From JACDAN01 sp963834825 (GTDB taxonomy: Bacteria > Actinomycetota > Thermoleophilia > Gaiellales > Gaiellaceae), in assembly GCA_963834825.1 (NCBI GenBank), contig CAWICZ010000014.1, forward strand, positions 744,001 through 808,000: a stretch of 64,000 nucleotides of DNA, read 5' to 3'. Within the stretch, counting starts at the first letter, position 1, and each line of letters begins with the position of its first letter. Below the pieces are notes generated by a model, which saw nothing but the letters and a program-made list of their open reading frames with translations, ran no database searches and was not told where the DNA came from. Position numbers and translations under genes: made by a program. Below are positions 1-7,291 of the stretch, in pieces.

Positions 1-684
1 GAAGGTGATCACGCTGACCCGCTCGTCCTCGACGAGCACGTCGCCGATCTCGGACGCCGGTCCGACGACGACGTTCAGCCACCCGGGCGGCAGGCCGGCC
101 TCGGTCTCGAGCTCACCGAGGAGCAAGGCCGAGAGCGGCGTCTGGCTCGCCGGCTTGAGGACGACGGCACAGCCGGCTGCGAGCGCAGGGGCGATCTTGT
201 GCGCAACGAGGTTGAGCGGGAAGTTGAACGGGCTGATCGCACCGACGACGCCGTGCGGCACCCGCAGCGTCAACGCGAGCTTGCCTTCGCCGGCCTGCGA
301 CGCGTCCATCGGGACGACCTCGCCGGCGAGCTTGCGTGCCTCAACCGCGGAGAACGTGTAGGTGGACATCGCACGGGCAGCCTCGATCTTCGCGGCCTTC
401 ATCGGCTTGCCGGCCTCATCCGAGATCAGGCGGGCGACCTCCTCTTGGCGCCGGCCCAGCGCGCCTGCGACCCGGACGAGGATCTCCGCGCGCTTGTGTG
501 CCGGCAGCGGGTCGCGCATTGCCCCTTCGGCGGCGTCGATCGCACGGCGGGTCTCGTCCGCGCCGGCCTTCGGGATGCGTGCGACGACCTCGCCCGAGTA
601 GGGCGAGCGCACCTCCTGCCATTCGCCAGTCTCGACCCACTCGCCGCCGATGAGGAGCCTCCGCTCGGTGGCCGTGACAGCCAT
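1..684 (-). CDS. Aldehyde dehydrogenase family protein (partial, C-terminus outside window)
   Basis: NAD(P)-dependent oxidation of an aldehyde to an acid or acyl-CoA; cytosolic. The leftward frame opens with ATG at 684-682, preceded by a GGAGG-like sequence, and 228 residues are visible before the window edge. Early residues LIGGEWV, the ISPFNFPLN segment that lines the substrate/cofactor tunnel, and VLKPASQTPLSA (cofactor-binding Lys) are typical of the superfamily. The catalytic Cys and Glu lie outside the window, so substrate class cannot be judged. It is divergent from the hydrolase-cyclase that starts at 718, with only 33 bases between the starts. Family assignment is sure; substrate is unknown. 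Confidence 0.93.
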   Translation of the reverse strand, partial: MAVTATERRLLIGGEWVETGEWQEVRSPYSGEVVARIPKAGADETRRAIDAAEGAMRDPLPAHKRAEILVRVAGALGRRQEEVARLISDEAGKPMKAAKIEAARAMSTYTFSAVEARKLAGEVVPMDASQAGEGKLALTLRVPHGVVGAISPFNFPLNLVAHKIAPALAAGCAVVLKPASQTPLSALLLGELETEAGLPPGWLNVVVGPASEIGDVLVEDERVSVITF

Positions 685-717
685 GGTGGGAGGATACGCC
701 GGTGGAGGTCCCGCTTG

Positions 718-2049
718 ATGCCGTCTGCGATTCCTGAGACGAGTTACGCCAGAAGCGGCGACGTCCACATCGCCTACCAGGTGTCGGGCGATGGGCCGTT
801 CGACCTCGTGCTGGTCCACGGGTTCGTCTCGCACCTCGACCTGGACTGGGACGAGCCTCGCATGGCGCATTTCCTGAGGCGTCTGGGCTCGTTCTCACGG
901 CTGATCCGCTTCGACAAGCGCGGCACGGGACTCTCCGACCGTCCGGGCGGGCTGCCGGATCTCGAGACGCGCATGGATGACGTGCGAGCCGTCATGGACG
1001 CAGTCGGCAGCGAGCAGGCGGCGCTCCTTGGCTACTCGGAGGGCGGACCGATGTGCTGCCTCTTCGCCGCGACGTACCCCGAGCGCACCTCGGCGCTCGT
1101 CCTGTACGGGTCGTACGCCAAGCGGCAAGACCCCGATGATGACTATCCATGGGCAGCAACGCGCGCCGAGCGTCGCGCGTACGCCGACGAGATCGAGCGC
1201 GACTGGGGAGTCAATGCCGACCTGGGGGCGATGGCGCCGAACGCGGATGCGCCGCTGCGTGCGTGGTGGGCGAAGCGGGCGAGAGCGGCGGCGAGCCCCG
1301 GCGCGGCGCGCGACCTGATTCTGATGAACAGCGAGATCGACGTGCGTCCGGTGCTGCCGACGATCCGGGTCCCGACGCTCGTCCTCCACAGAACCGGCGA
1401 TCGCGACTCCCACATCGACGAGGGGCGATACATCACGGACCACATCCCTGGAGCGCGCTTCGTCGCGTTGCCGGGTGACGACCACATCGTGTCGATTGAC
1501 CCCGACGAAATCCTTGACGAGGTGCAGGAGTTCCTGACCGGCGTGCGGCCTGTTCCAGAGACGGAGCGCGTCCTGGCGACGGTGCTCTTCACGGACATCG
1601 TCGCGTCGACGGAACGGGCGGCCGAGCTGGGTGACCGGCGTTGGCGCGAGCTGCTCGAGCGCCACAACGCCGTCGTTCGGCGTGAGCTCGATCTGTTTCG
1701 CGGGCGTGAAGTCGAGACGGCCGGGGACGGATTCCTGGCGACGTTCGACGGGCCCGCGAGGGCGATCCGGTGTGCTCGCGCGATCGCGGCGGAGATGCAG
1801 GACTTGGGGCTCGAGCTCCGAGCTGGTCTGCACACCGGCGAATGCGAGCTCATGGGCGACAAGGTCGCCGGCGTCGCAGTTCATACGGGCGCGCGGGTCG
1901 CCGCTCAGGCGCGGCCCGGCGAGGTCCTCGTGTCGAGCACGGTCAAGGATCTCGTCGCCGGCTCGGGAATCGAGTTCGAGGACCGCGGTTCCCACGAGCT
2001 AAGGGGCGTGCCGGGCGAGTGGCGCTTGTACGCTGTTTCGAATGCCTGA
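718..2049 (+). CDS. Alpha/beta hydrolase fused to class III adenylate/guanylate cyclase
   Basis: 443-residue two-domain protein of the type known from Mycobacterium tuberculosis Rv1900c. Residues 1-275 are an alpha/beta hydrolase with LVLVHGF, the nucleophile elbow GYSEGG (Ser107) and a late His in GDDHIVS (His256). Residues 284-443 are a class III cyclase domain with FTDIVAST (metal Asp293) and TAGDGF (second metal Asp337). The position that is usually the base-specifying Lys is Glu333, and the usual catalytic Asn is His389 (VHTGARV, Arg393 present), so the cyclase is non-canonical. The reading frame is open far upstream, but ATG 718 is chosen because the conserved fold begins there. It overlaps the thiolase start by 8 bases. 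Nucleotide product and hydrolase substrate are unknown. Confidence 0.88.
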   Translation: MPSAIPETSYARSGDVHIAYQVSGDGPFDLVLVHGFVSHLDLDWDEPRMAHFLRRLGSFSRLIRFDKRGTGLSDRPGGLPDLETRMDDVRAVMDAVGSEQAALLGYSEGGPMCCLFAATYPERTSALVLYGSYAKRQDPDDDYPWAATRAERRAYADEIERDWGVNADLGAMAPNADAPLRAWWAKRARAAASPGAARDLILMNSEIDVRPVLPTIRVPTLVLHRTGDRDSHIDEGRYITDHIPGARFVALPGDDHIVSIDPDEILDEVQEFLTGVRPVPETERVLATVLFTDIVASTERAAELGDRRWRELLERHNAVVRRELDLFRGREVETAGDGFLATFDGPARAIRCARAIAAEMQDLGLELRAGLHTGECELMGDKVAGVAVHTGARVAAQARPGEVLVSSTVKDLVAGSGIEFEDRGSHELRGVPGEWRLYAVSNA

Positions 2050-3187
2050 GGCCCTGATCGTCGATGCCGTCCGCAGCCCGATCGGCAGGCGGGACGGCTC
2101 GCTCTCGACGATCCGCGGGGACGAGCTCGCCGGGCAGATTCTGAACGGCCTCGTCGAGCGGAACGGCGTCGATCCGGCCGAGGTCGAGGACGTCCAGATG
2201 GGCTGCGTGACGCAAATCGGCGAGCAGGGCTGGAACATCGGCCGTATGGCGCCTCTGGTCGCCGGTTGGCCCGAGACCGTCTGCGGAACGACCGTCGACC
2301 GCCAGTGCGGCTCCTCGATGCAGACGAATTTCAACGCGGCCGCGGCGATCTGGTCGGGACAGGCCGACGTGGTCGTCTCGGCGGGGGTCGAGATGATGTC
2401 GCGGGTCCCGATGGGCTCGAACGGCGGCGACCTCTCGGAGAAGCTGACCGACCGCTGGCAGATCGTGCCGCAGGGGATCTCGGCCGAGGCGATCGCCGAG
2501 GAGTGGGGGCTCTCGCGGGAGGAGCTGGACGAGTACTCGTTGGAGTCGCACCGTCGGGCCGTTGCGGCGATCGACGAGGGGCGGTTCGAGCACGAGATCG
2601 TTCCGGTCGAGGTGAGCAACCCTCACGTGGGCACGCTGGTCGGCGTGGACGAGACTCCGAGGCGGGACACGTCCGCCGAGAAGCTCGCGTCACTTCCTCC
2701 GGCATTTCTCCCCGATGGCAAGGTCACCGCGGGCAGCTCGAGCCAGATCTGCGACGGCGCCGCGGCGGTGCTGATCACATCCGAAGGGGCTGCGACGCGG
2801 CTCGGGCTCGAGCCGCGTGCCCGGTTCGTCTCTTTCGGGCTCGCCGGCGTCGACCCGTACCGGATGCTCCACGGCAACCCCGAGGCCTGCGCGAACGCGC
2901 TCCGCCGCGCCGGCCTCACGTGGGACGAGATCGCCGTGGTCGAGGTCAACGAGGCGTTCGCCTCGGTCGTTCTCCAGTTCCTGAAGGACACCGGCCTCGA
3001 GGATCGCCGCGCGGACGTCAACCCGAACGGCGGCGGGATCTCGCTCGGCCACCCGCTCGGCGCCACCGGCGCGCGGGTGACCGCGACGCTCCTGGGCGAG
3101 CTCGAGCGCCGCAACGAGCGCTACGGCGTGGCCTGCATGTGCATCGGCTTCGGCCAGGCGATCGCAGCCGTCATCGAGCGCGTTTGA
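2042..3187 (+). CDS. Thiolase (acetyl-CoA acetyltransferase family)
   Basis: 381 residues, normal length for a degradative or biosynthetic thiolase: condensation or thiolytic cleavage of (3-keto)acyl-CoA. The catalytic set is complete: nucleophile Cys89 in DRQCGSS, NEAF at about 303-306, His337 in GHPLGATG and Cys367 in CIGFGQ. The start ATG lies 8 bases inside the preceding cyclase gene, so the two are probably co-translated. A 3-hydroxyacyl-CoA dehydrogenase follows at 3910, which points to fatty-acid, butyrate or polyhydroxyalkanoate-type CoA chemistry. Chain-length preference cannot be read from the sequence. Confidence 0.95.
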   Translation: MPEALIVDAVRSPIGRRDGSLSTIRGDELAGQILNGLVERNGVDPAEVEDVQMGCVTQIGEQGWNIGRMAPLVAGWPETVCGTTVDRQCGSSMQTNFNAAAAIWSGQADVVVSAGVEMMSRVPMGSNGGDLSEKLTDRWQIVPQGISAEAIAEEWGLSREELDEYSLESHRRAVAAIDEGRFEHEIVPVEVSNPHVGTLVGVDETPRRDTSAEKLASLPPAFLPDGKVTAGSSSQICDGAAAVLITSEGAATRLGLEPRARFVSFGLAGVDPYRMLHGNPEACANALRRAGLTWDEIAVVEVNEAFASVVLQFLKDTGLEDRRADVNPNGGGISLGHPLGATGARVTATLLGELERRNERYGVACMCIGFGQAIAAVIERV

Positions 3188-3204
3188 GGCGGGCCGAGCC
3201 CGCC
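3188..3204 (+). terminator. Hairpin directly after the thiolase stop
   Basis: A 7-bp perfect inverted repeat (GGCGGGC, loop CGA, GCCCGCC) begins on the base after the thiolase TGA. There is no T run, so it could be a transcript-stabilising hairpin or a non-classical terminator. A second GC-rich palindrome follows immediately. Confidence 0.35.
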
Positions 3205-3289
3205 CGCGGGCGGCGGGAGCCGGGCGAGGAGCACGAGTCGGGCTCGCACGAGGGGATGACCGCAATCGTCGTCGAGGCCGAGGATCTCG

Positions 3290-3802
3290 ATGTCTGACCC
3301 GCTGGCCAAGCAGACGCGATGGCTGCTGGTTCGCGGGCGCGGTGAGCGCCCGCTCGATGCTCACATCGATCAAGGAGCGATCCGCACGCATTCGTCATCC
3401 AAGCGTCCTTCGGTCGCACCAGGCGAGCTCGCGGTTCTCTACGCGGCTGTCTGGCAGGCGATCTTCGCGGTCGTCGAGATCGCCGGGCCGCCCGAGCACG
3501 ATCCCGAGCGCCGCCGATGGTCGTGGCGCTTTCCGATCCGACCACTCGTTGCGGTACGCGATCTCCGCGATGCGCCCCCGGTCGAAGCGGCCGGGATCTT
3601 CCCGCAGAGCATCTGGCGCCATTCGCACATCCGGCTGACGGACGACCAGTTCGCCGTGGCGAGGGAGCTCATCGAAGCGCAGGTGGCGGCAGCTCGCGAG
3701 GAAGCCCCCGAGCCGCGGCGGGGGCTTCCGATCAGGTCGCGAGAAGGATCGGCCGTTCCCCGCGCGCGAGTTGCACCGCCGCGCCCGCGATCGCGAGGAT
3801 GA
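3290..3802 (+). CDS. EVE-domain (PUA/YTH-like) protein
   Basis: 170 residues. The segment from about residue 48 to 130 (LYAAVWQAIFAVVEI, then WRFPIRPLVAVRDL, then SIWRHSHIRLT) resembles EVE domains, the PUA/YTH-related fold thought to bind modified bases in RNA or DNA. EVE proteins are usually about 140-150 residues. Here the frame runs on through a strong hairpin (3701-3728) into a Pro/Arg-rich tail that overlaps the end of an opposite-strand gene, so the last 30 residues are doubtful. ATG 3290 is the first good start. No modification enzyme lies next to it, so the ligand is unknown. Confidence 0.7.
   Translation: MSDPLAKQTRWLLVRGRGERPLDAHIDQGAIRTHSSSKRPSVAPGELAVLYAAVWQAIFAVVEIAGPPEHDPERRRWSWRFPIRPLVAVRDLRDAPPVEAAGIFPQSIWRHSHIRLTDDQFAVARELIEAQVAAAREEAPEPRRGLPIRSREGSAVPRARVAPPRPRSRG
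3701..3728. terminator. Strong hairpin inside the end of the EVE gene, just after the opposite-strand small gene
   Basis: Perfect 9-bp stem GAAGCCCCC / GGGGGCTTC with a 10-base loop. On the minus strand it sits 3 bases past the stop of the small membrane protein (3732), where a terminator is expected. On the plus strand it falls inside the EVE reading frame. No long T tract follows on either strand. Confidence 0.55.
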
Positions 3803-3848
3803 CGAGTCCCGCAAGGGCCAGTCCCAGGATGAGCCGTGTCGGCCTCAT
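3732..3848 (-). CDS. Small single-pass membrane protein (38 aa)
   Basis: Short leftward frame starting at ATG 3848 and ending at TGA 3732. It encodes a basic start (MRPTR), one strong hydrophobic helix of about 20 residues (LILGLALAGLVILAIAGAAV) and a short polar tail. A good hairpin follows directly, which supports a real transcription unit. The frame is open further upstream, but that part would cover the start of the hydroxyacyl-CoA dehydrogenase. Not recognised as any family; role unknown. Confidence 0.45.
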   Translation of the reverse strand: MRPTRLILGLALAGLVILAIAGAAVQLARGERPILLAT

Positions 3849-3909
3849 GTCTGCTAGACGCGCGGCCGCGGCCTTTTCTTCCCTGGTGCCCCGCACTAGG
3901 ATCGCCGCC

Positions 3910-4758
3910 GTGGAGATTCGCCGCGTCGGAGTGGTCGGGCTGGGGACGATGGGCGCTGGGATCGCCCAGGTCAGCGTCCAGTCGGGACACGACACGGTCG
4001 GGAGGGAGGTCTCCGACGAGCTATACGAGCGCGCCCGGGCGACGATCGACCGCTACCTGACCCGCGCGGTCGAGAAGGACCGGATGTCCGACGCCGACAA
4101 GCACGCGGCGCTCGATCGGCTGACGCTAACGACGTCGCTCGACGATCTCGCGGACTGCGACCTCGTGATCGAGGCGATCGTCGAGGACCTCGAGCCGAAG
4201 CGAGAGCTCTTCGCAGAGCTGGAACGGATCTGCCGGCCCGACGCGATCCTCGCCACCAACACGTCGGCCCTGTCAGTCTCCGCGATCGCCGAAGCTGTCG
4301 AGCGACCCGAGCGCGTGATCGGGATGCACTTCTTCAACCCGGCGCCGGTGCTGCCCCTGGTCGAGATCGTGCGTGCCGAGCACAGCTCGGACGAGGCCGT
4401 CGACGCCGCGTACGCATGGGCGGAGGGGGCCGGCAAGCAGCCCGTTCGGTGCAACGACACGCCCGGTTTCATCGTCAACAGGATCCTGATCCCGCTGCTG
4501 AACGACTGCGTACGCGTCCTCGACGAGGCCGACGTCTCGCCCGAAGAGCTCGACAAGGCGATGACGAACGGCGCCGGCTGGCCGCTGGGGCCGTGCGCGC
4601 TCGTCGACCTCGTCGGGATCGACATCCACGTGCACGCCTCGGAGGCGCTCCACGGCGCGCTCGGCGAGGAGCGGATGGCGCCACCCGAACGGCTGCTAGC
4701 GATGCAGCGGGAAGGAAAGCTCGGCCGCAAGACGGGCGAGGGCTTCTTCACGTACTAG
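3910..4758 (+). CDS. hbd: 3-hydroxybutyryl/3-hydroxyacyl-CoA dehydrogenase
   Basis: 282 residues from GTG 3910, the exact length usual for stand-alone short 3-hydroxyacyl-CoA dehydrogenases. It carries an N-terminal Rossmann signature VGLGTMGAGIAQ (residues 8-20), the ATNTSALS segment, the catalytic pair His140 (GMHFFNP) and Glu152 (VEIV), and the C-terminal helical domain ending GRKTGEGFF. It oxidises or reduces (S)-3-hydroxyacyl-CoA with NAD(H), partnering with the thiolase upstream. A longer frame starting at 3517 is open, but those extra residues have no family counterpart. Its TAG stop interlocks with the opposite-strand antiporter stop in a shared CTAG (4755-4758). Confidence 0.93.
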   Translation: MEIRRVGVVGLGTMGAGIAQVSVQSGHDTVGREVSDELYERARATIDRYLTRAVEKDRMSDADKHAALDRLTLTTSLDDLADCDLVIEAIVEDLEPKRELFAELERICRPDAILATNTSALSVSAIAEAVERPERVIGMHFFNPAPVLPLVEIVRAEHSSDEAVDAAYAWAEGAGKQPVRCNDTPGFIVNRILIPLLNDCVRVLDEADVSPEELDKAMTNGAGWPLGPCALVDLVGIDIHVHASEALHGALGEERMAPPERLLAMQREGKLGRKTGEGFFTY

Positions 4759-5951
4759 ACCGCGCGCATCGGGATGCCAAGCCGCCTGGCGACGAAGGGG
4801 ATGCTCGACCCCTGGACGATGACCGAGAACGCGACGACGACGAACACGATGTTGTAGACGCGGTCGGCATCCTCGACCGCGCCCAGAAGGGCGAACGCCG
4901 CGAGCAGGATCGGGACTGCCCCACGTAACCCGGCCCAGACGACGAAGATCTTCTCGCCGCGCCGCATCCGCACAGGCACGAGCAGCGGGCCTACGGCCAG
5001 CGGCCTGGCGACGACGGCCAACACCACCCCGAGGACGAGGCCCTCGAGCAATGCGCGGCTGGTCACCACGTCGGTCACGTCGATCGTGATCCCCAGAGCG
5101 ACGAAGACGACGACCTCGGCCAGACTGGCCAGCTGCGTGTGGAACCGCTCGATCGAGTCTCGGTAGGGCACATCGGCGTCTCCCAGCGCGATCCCGACGA
5201 CGAAGACGGCCAGGAATCCGGACCCGTGCAGGACGGACGCGATCCCGTACACGACGCCGGCGGCGAGCAGCGTCCGGATCGGATAGAGACCGGGGTTCGG
5301 CAACGACATCCGTAGAAGCGGACGCATCGCCGCGGCGCAGGCCAGGCCGATGACGAGGCCCACGGTCATCTCGACGGCAAACTCCTCCACGACGATCCAG
5401 AAGGACCCGTCGTCCTGGCTCGCGAGCTCGACCATGCCGATCATCAGGGCGATGCCGGCCGGGTCGTTGACGCCCGCCTCGGCCTCCAGGATCGTGCCCG
5501 ACCGTCCTCTGATCTCCTTATTGCCGAGAACCGAAAACATCACGGCGGGGTCGGTCGGCGCGAGAGCGGCTCCGAGGAGCCCGGCAGTCGTCCACTCGAA
5601 CCCCAGGACGTAATGAGCAACGACGGTGATGATCCCTGCGGTCGCGAACACGCCAACCGTCCCGACCGTGAAGATCGGCACGGCCGCGACCCGGAATCGG
5701 CGCCAGCCGACGAGCGTTCCGCCGTTGAAGAGGATGATGATCAGCGCAACGACGGCGACCCGCTCGACCTCGAGGATCGCGAACCGTTCCGAGAGCTCCG
5801 GGAAGATGTCGGAAGCGACAGCGGCCAGTAGCAGGAACACGGCCGGCTCCGGCACCGTAAAGCGCTCGTTCAGCTTCGTCGCGAGCAGGGCGAGGAGCAG
5901 GCCGCCCGCGACAACGAGGACGATCGTTCCGAACGACGTCAGTTCGTCCAC
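4755..5951 (-). CDS. CPA1-type cation:proton antiporter
   Basis: 398 residues with about 12 predicted membrane helices. Diagnostic CPA1 sites are LAPTDPAVMFSV (unwound helix) and the ion-binding ND pair in AGVNDPAG. It exchanges Na+ or K+ for H+ across the cytoplasmic membrane, as in NhaP/CvrA proteins. The C-terminal TrkA_C regulatory domain seen in many NhaP2/CvrA relatives is absent. Start GTG 5951 has AAGGA 8 bases upstream. Convergent with the dehydrogenase (shared CTAG) and divergent from the secreted protein at 6011. Which cation is carried cannot be read from the sequence. Confidence 0.88.
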   Translation of the reverse strand: MDELTSFGTIVLVVAGGLLLALLATKLNERFTVPEPAVFLLLAAVASDIFPELSERFAILEVERVAVVALIIILFNGGTLVGWRRFRVAAVPIFTVGTVGVFATAGIITVVAHYVLGFEWTTAGLLGAALAPTDPAVMFSVLGNKEIRGRSGTILEAEAGVNDPAGIALMIGMVELASQDDGSFWIVVEEFAVEMTVGLVIGLACAAAMRPLLRMSLPNPGLYPIRTLLAAGVVYGIASVLHGSGFLAVFVVGIALGDADVPYRDSIERFHTQLASLAEVVVFVALGITIDVTDVVTSRALLEGLVLGVVLAVVARPLAVGPLLVPVRMRRGEKIFVVWAGLRGAVPILLAAFALLGAVEDADRVYNIVFVVVAFSVIVQGSSIPFVARRLGIPMRAV

Positions 5952-5958
5952 TTACTCA

Positions 5959-5985
5959 TTCCTTACAAATCACTCAATGAAGGAA
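5959..5985. promoter_or_regulatory. AT-rich inverted repeat between divergent genes
   Basis: TTCCTT at 5959-5964 and AAGGAA at 5980-5985 flank a 15-base spacer in an unusually AT-rich patch between the antiporter (leftward, start 5951) and the secreted protein (rightward, start 6011). It may be an operator. However, the left arm also supplies the antiporter ribosome binding site, so part of the symmetry could be accidental. Confidence 0.3.
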
Positions 5986-6010
5986 CACCGCGCGTGGCGA
6001 TACTGACGCG

Positions 6011-6523
6011 GTGCGACTCGCCCGGGGTCTTCTAGTCACGCTGCTTCTCACACTGACGCTCGTTGCGGCGGGCGTCGCCTTCACGGCGCCCCGGAATGAG
6101 GACGGGACGCTGTCCGTTCGCGACGGCCGCGGTGTCCTGGTCGTCCGGGTCAAGGGCAGCATCATCGGCCAGCTCGGCAAGGGGACGCTCACCGTGACCG
6201 CGACACGAGACCGACGGGCGACCATCATCGTCCGCGGCGCCGAGCGCGCGCGTTATCCGAGCGCGACGGTCGCGGTCTTCAGCGGCACGAACATCCGTTT
6301 CCGGATCGCGCACAACCGGCCTCTCGTTGTCAGGTTGAACGGCAAGCGCGTGAACTTCTCCGCCGTCGGCCGCGGCGACGGCTGGATGGACGGCCTCGGC
6401 GACCCGACCGCGGGGATCTTCTTCGACGGCTCCTACTCGCTGAACGGGGCGCCGTACCTCTCGCTCCCAGACGCGCGCACGCCGTTCGAGCTCGTCCTGA
6501 CGGGCGCCGGCTCGGGCGGCTGA
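6011..6523 (+). CDS. Secreted protein of unknown function
   Basis: 170 residues from GTG 6011. The N-terminus (MRLARG plus a hydrophobic stretch to about residue 24, ending before FTAPRNEDG) looks like a Sec signal peptide without a lipobox Cys. The mature part is rich in short beta-type segments (TLTVTATRDRRATIIVRG, then IRFRIAHNRPLVVRLNG) with no Cys and no recognised catalytic motif. It is followed after 21 bases by the response regulator, so it could share that transcript. I do not recognise the family. Confidence 0.7.
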   Translation: MRLARGLLVTLLLTLTLVAAGVAFTAPRNEDGTLSVRDGRGVLVVRVKGSIIGQLGKGTLTVTATRDRRATIIVRGAERARYPSATVAVFSGTNIRFRIAHNRPLVVRLNGKRVNFSAVGRGDGWMDGLGDPTAGIFFDGSYSLNGAPYLSLPDARTPFELVLTGAGSGG

Positions 6524-6544
6524 AGCGGCCGGTCTGGCATCCTG

Positions 6545-7273
6545 ATGGGCGCGGTGCCTGGAGCTGACGCGCAGACGGTCCTGGTTGTAGAGGACGAGGC
6601 CTCGATTGCCTCGTTCGTCGCCCTGTACCTGCGCAATGCCGGCTACGAGGTCCAGGTGGCGCCGAACGGGCGCGACGCGCTGACCAAGGCGGAGAACTCC
6701 TCGCCCTCCCTGATCGTGCTCGACTTGATGCTCCCGGACATCGACGGGATCGAGGTCTGCCGGCGGGTCCGCCAGCGCTCCGACGTACCGATCCTGATGC
6801 TGACCGCGAGAGACGAGGACGTCGACAAGATCGTCGGCCTCGAGGTCGGCGCCGACGACTACCTGACGAAGCCGTTCAATCCGCGGGAGCTCGTCGCGCG
6901 CGTCAAGTCGATCCTGCGCCGCACGACCCCGGAGCGGCGCGAGGCCACGACGACCCAGATCCGCCACGGCGAGCTGCTCGTCGATGCCGGGCGGCGTGAG
7001 GTGCAGGTGACCGGCGAGGACGTCCAGCTCGCGCCGAAGGAGTTCGACCTCCTCTGGGAGCTGCTCGACCACAACGGTCTGGTGCTCACGCGCGACCAGC
7101 TTCTCGAGCGCGTCTGGGGCTACACCTTCGCGGGCGACACCCGCACCGTCGACGTCCACATCCGCCAGCTTCGCCGCAAGCTCGGGGATGCATCCCCGAT
7201 CGTCACTGTCTGGGGCGTCGGGTACAAGGCCGCACCGGCCAAGGGCGCCTCGAAGGACACGGTCAGCGCTTAG
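6545..7273 (+). CDS. OmpR/PhoB-family response regulator
   Basis: 242 residues. The receiver domain (residues 10-125) has acidic pocket Glu16/Asp17, phosphoacceptor Asp60 (IVLDLMLP), Thr87 (LTARDED) and Lys109 (LTKPF), so it should be phosphorylated. The winged-helix DNA-binding domain (about 138-230) contains LAPKEFDLLW and TRTVDVHIRQLRRKLG. The sensor kinase follows 18 bases downstream, making a standard two-component pair. Target genes are unknown. Confidence 0.95.
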   Translation: MGAVPGADAQTVLVVEDEASIASFVALYLRNAGYEVQVAPNGRDALTKAENSSPSLIVLDLMLPDIDGIEVCRRVRQRSDVPILMLTARDEDVDKIVGLEVGADDYLTKPFNPRELVARVKSILRRTTPERREATTTQIRHGELLVDAGRREVQVTGEDVQLAPKEFDLLWELLDHNGLVLTRDQLLERVWGYTFAGDTRTVDVHIRQLRRKLGDASPIVTVWGVGYKAAPAKGASKDTVSA

Positions 7274-7291
7274 GCGAAGGCCGGGCCGACA

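Noticed and set aside
3517..3909. N-terminal extension of the hydroxyacyl-CoA dehydrogenase
   Set aside because: The extra 131 residues overlap the EVE gene, have no family counterpart, and GTG 3910 gives the normal length.
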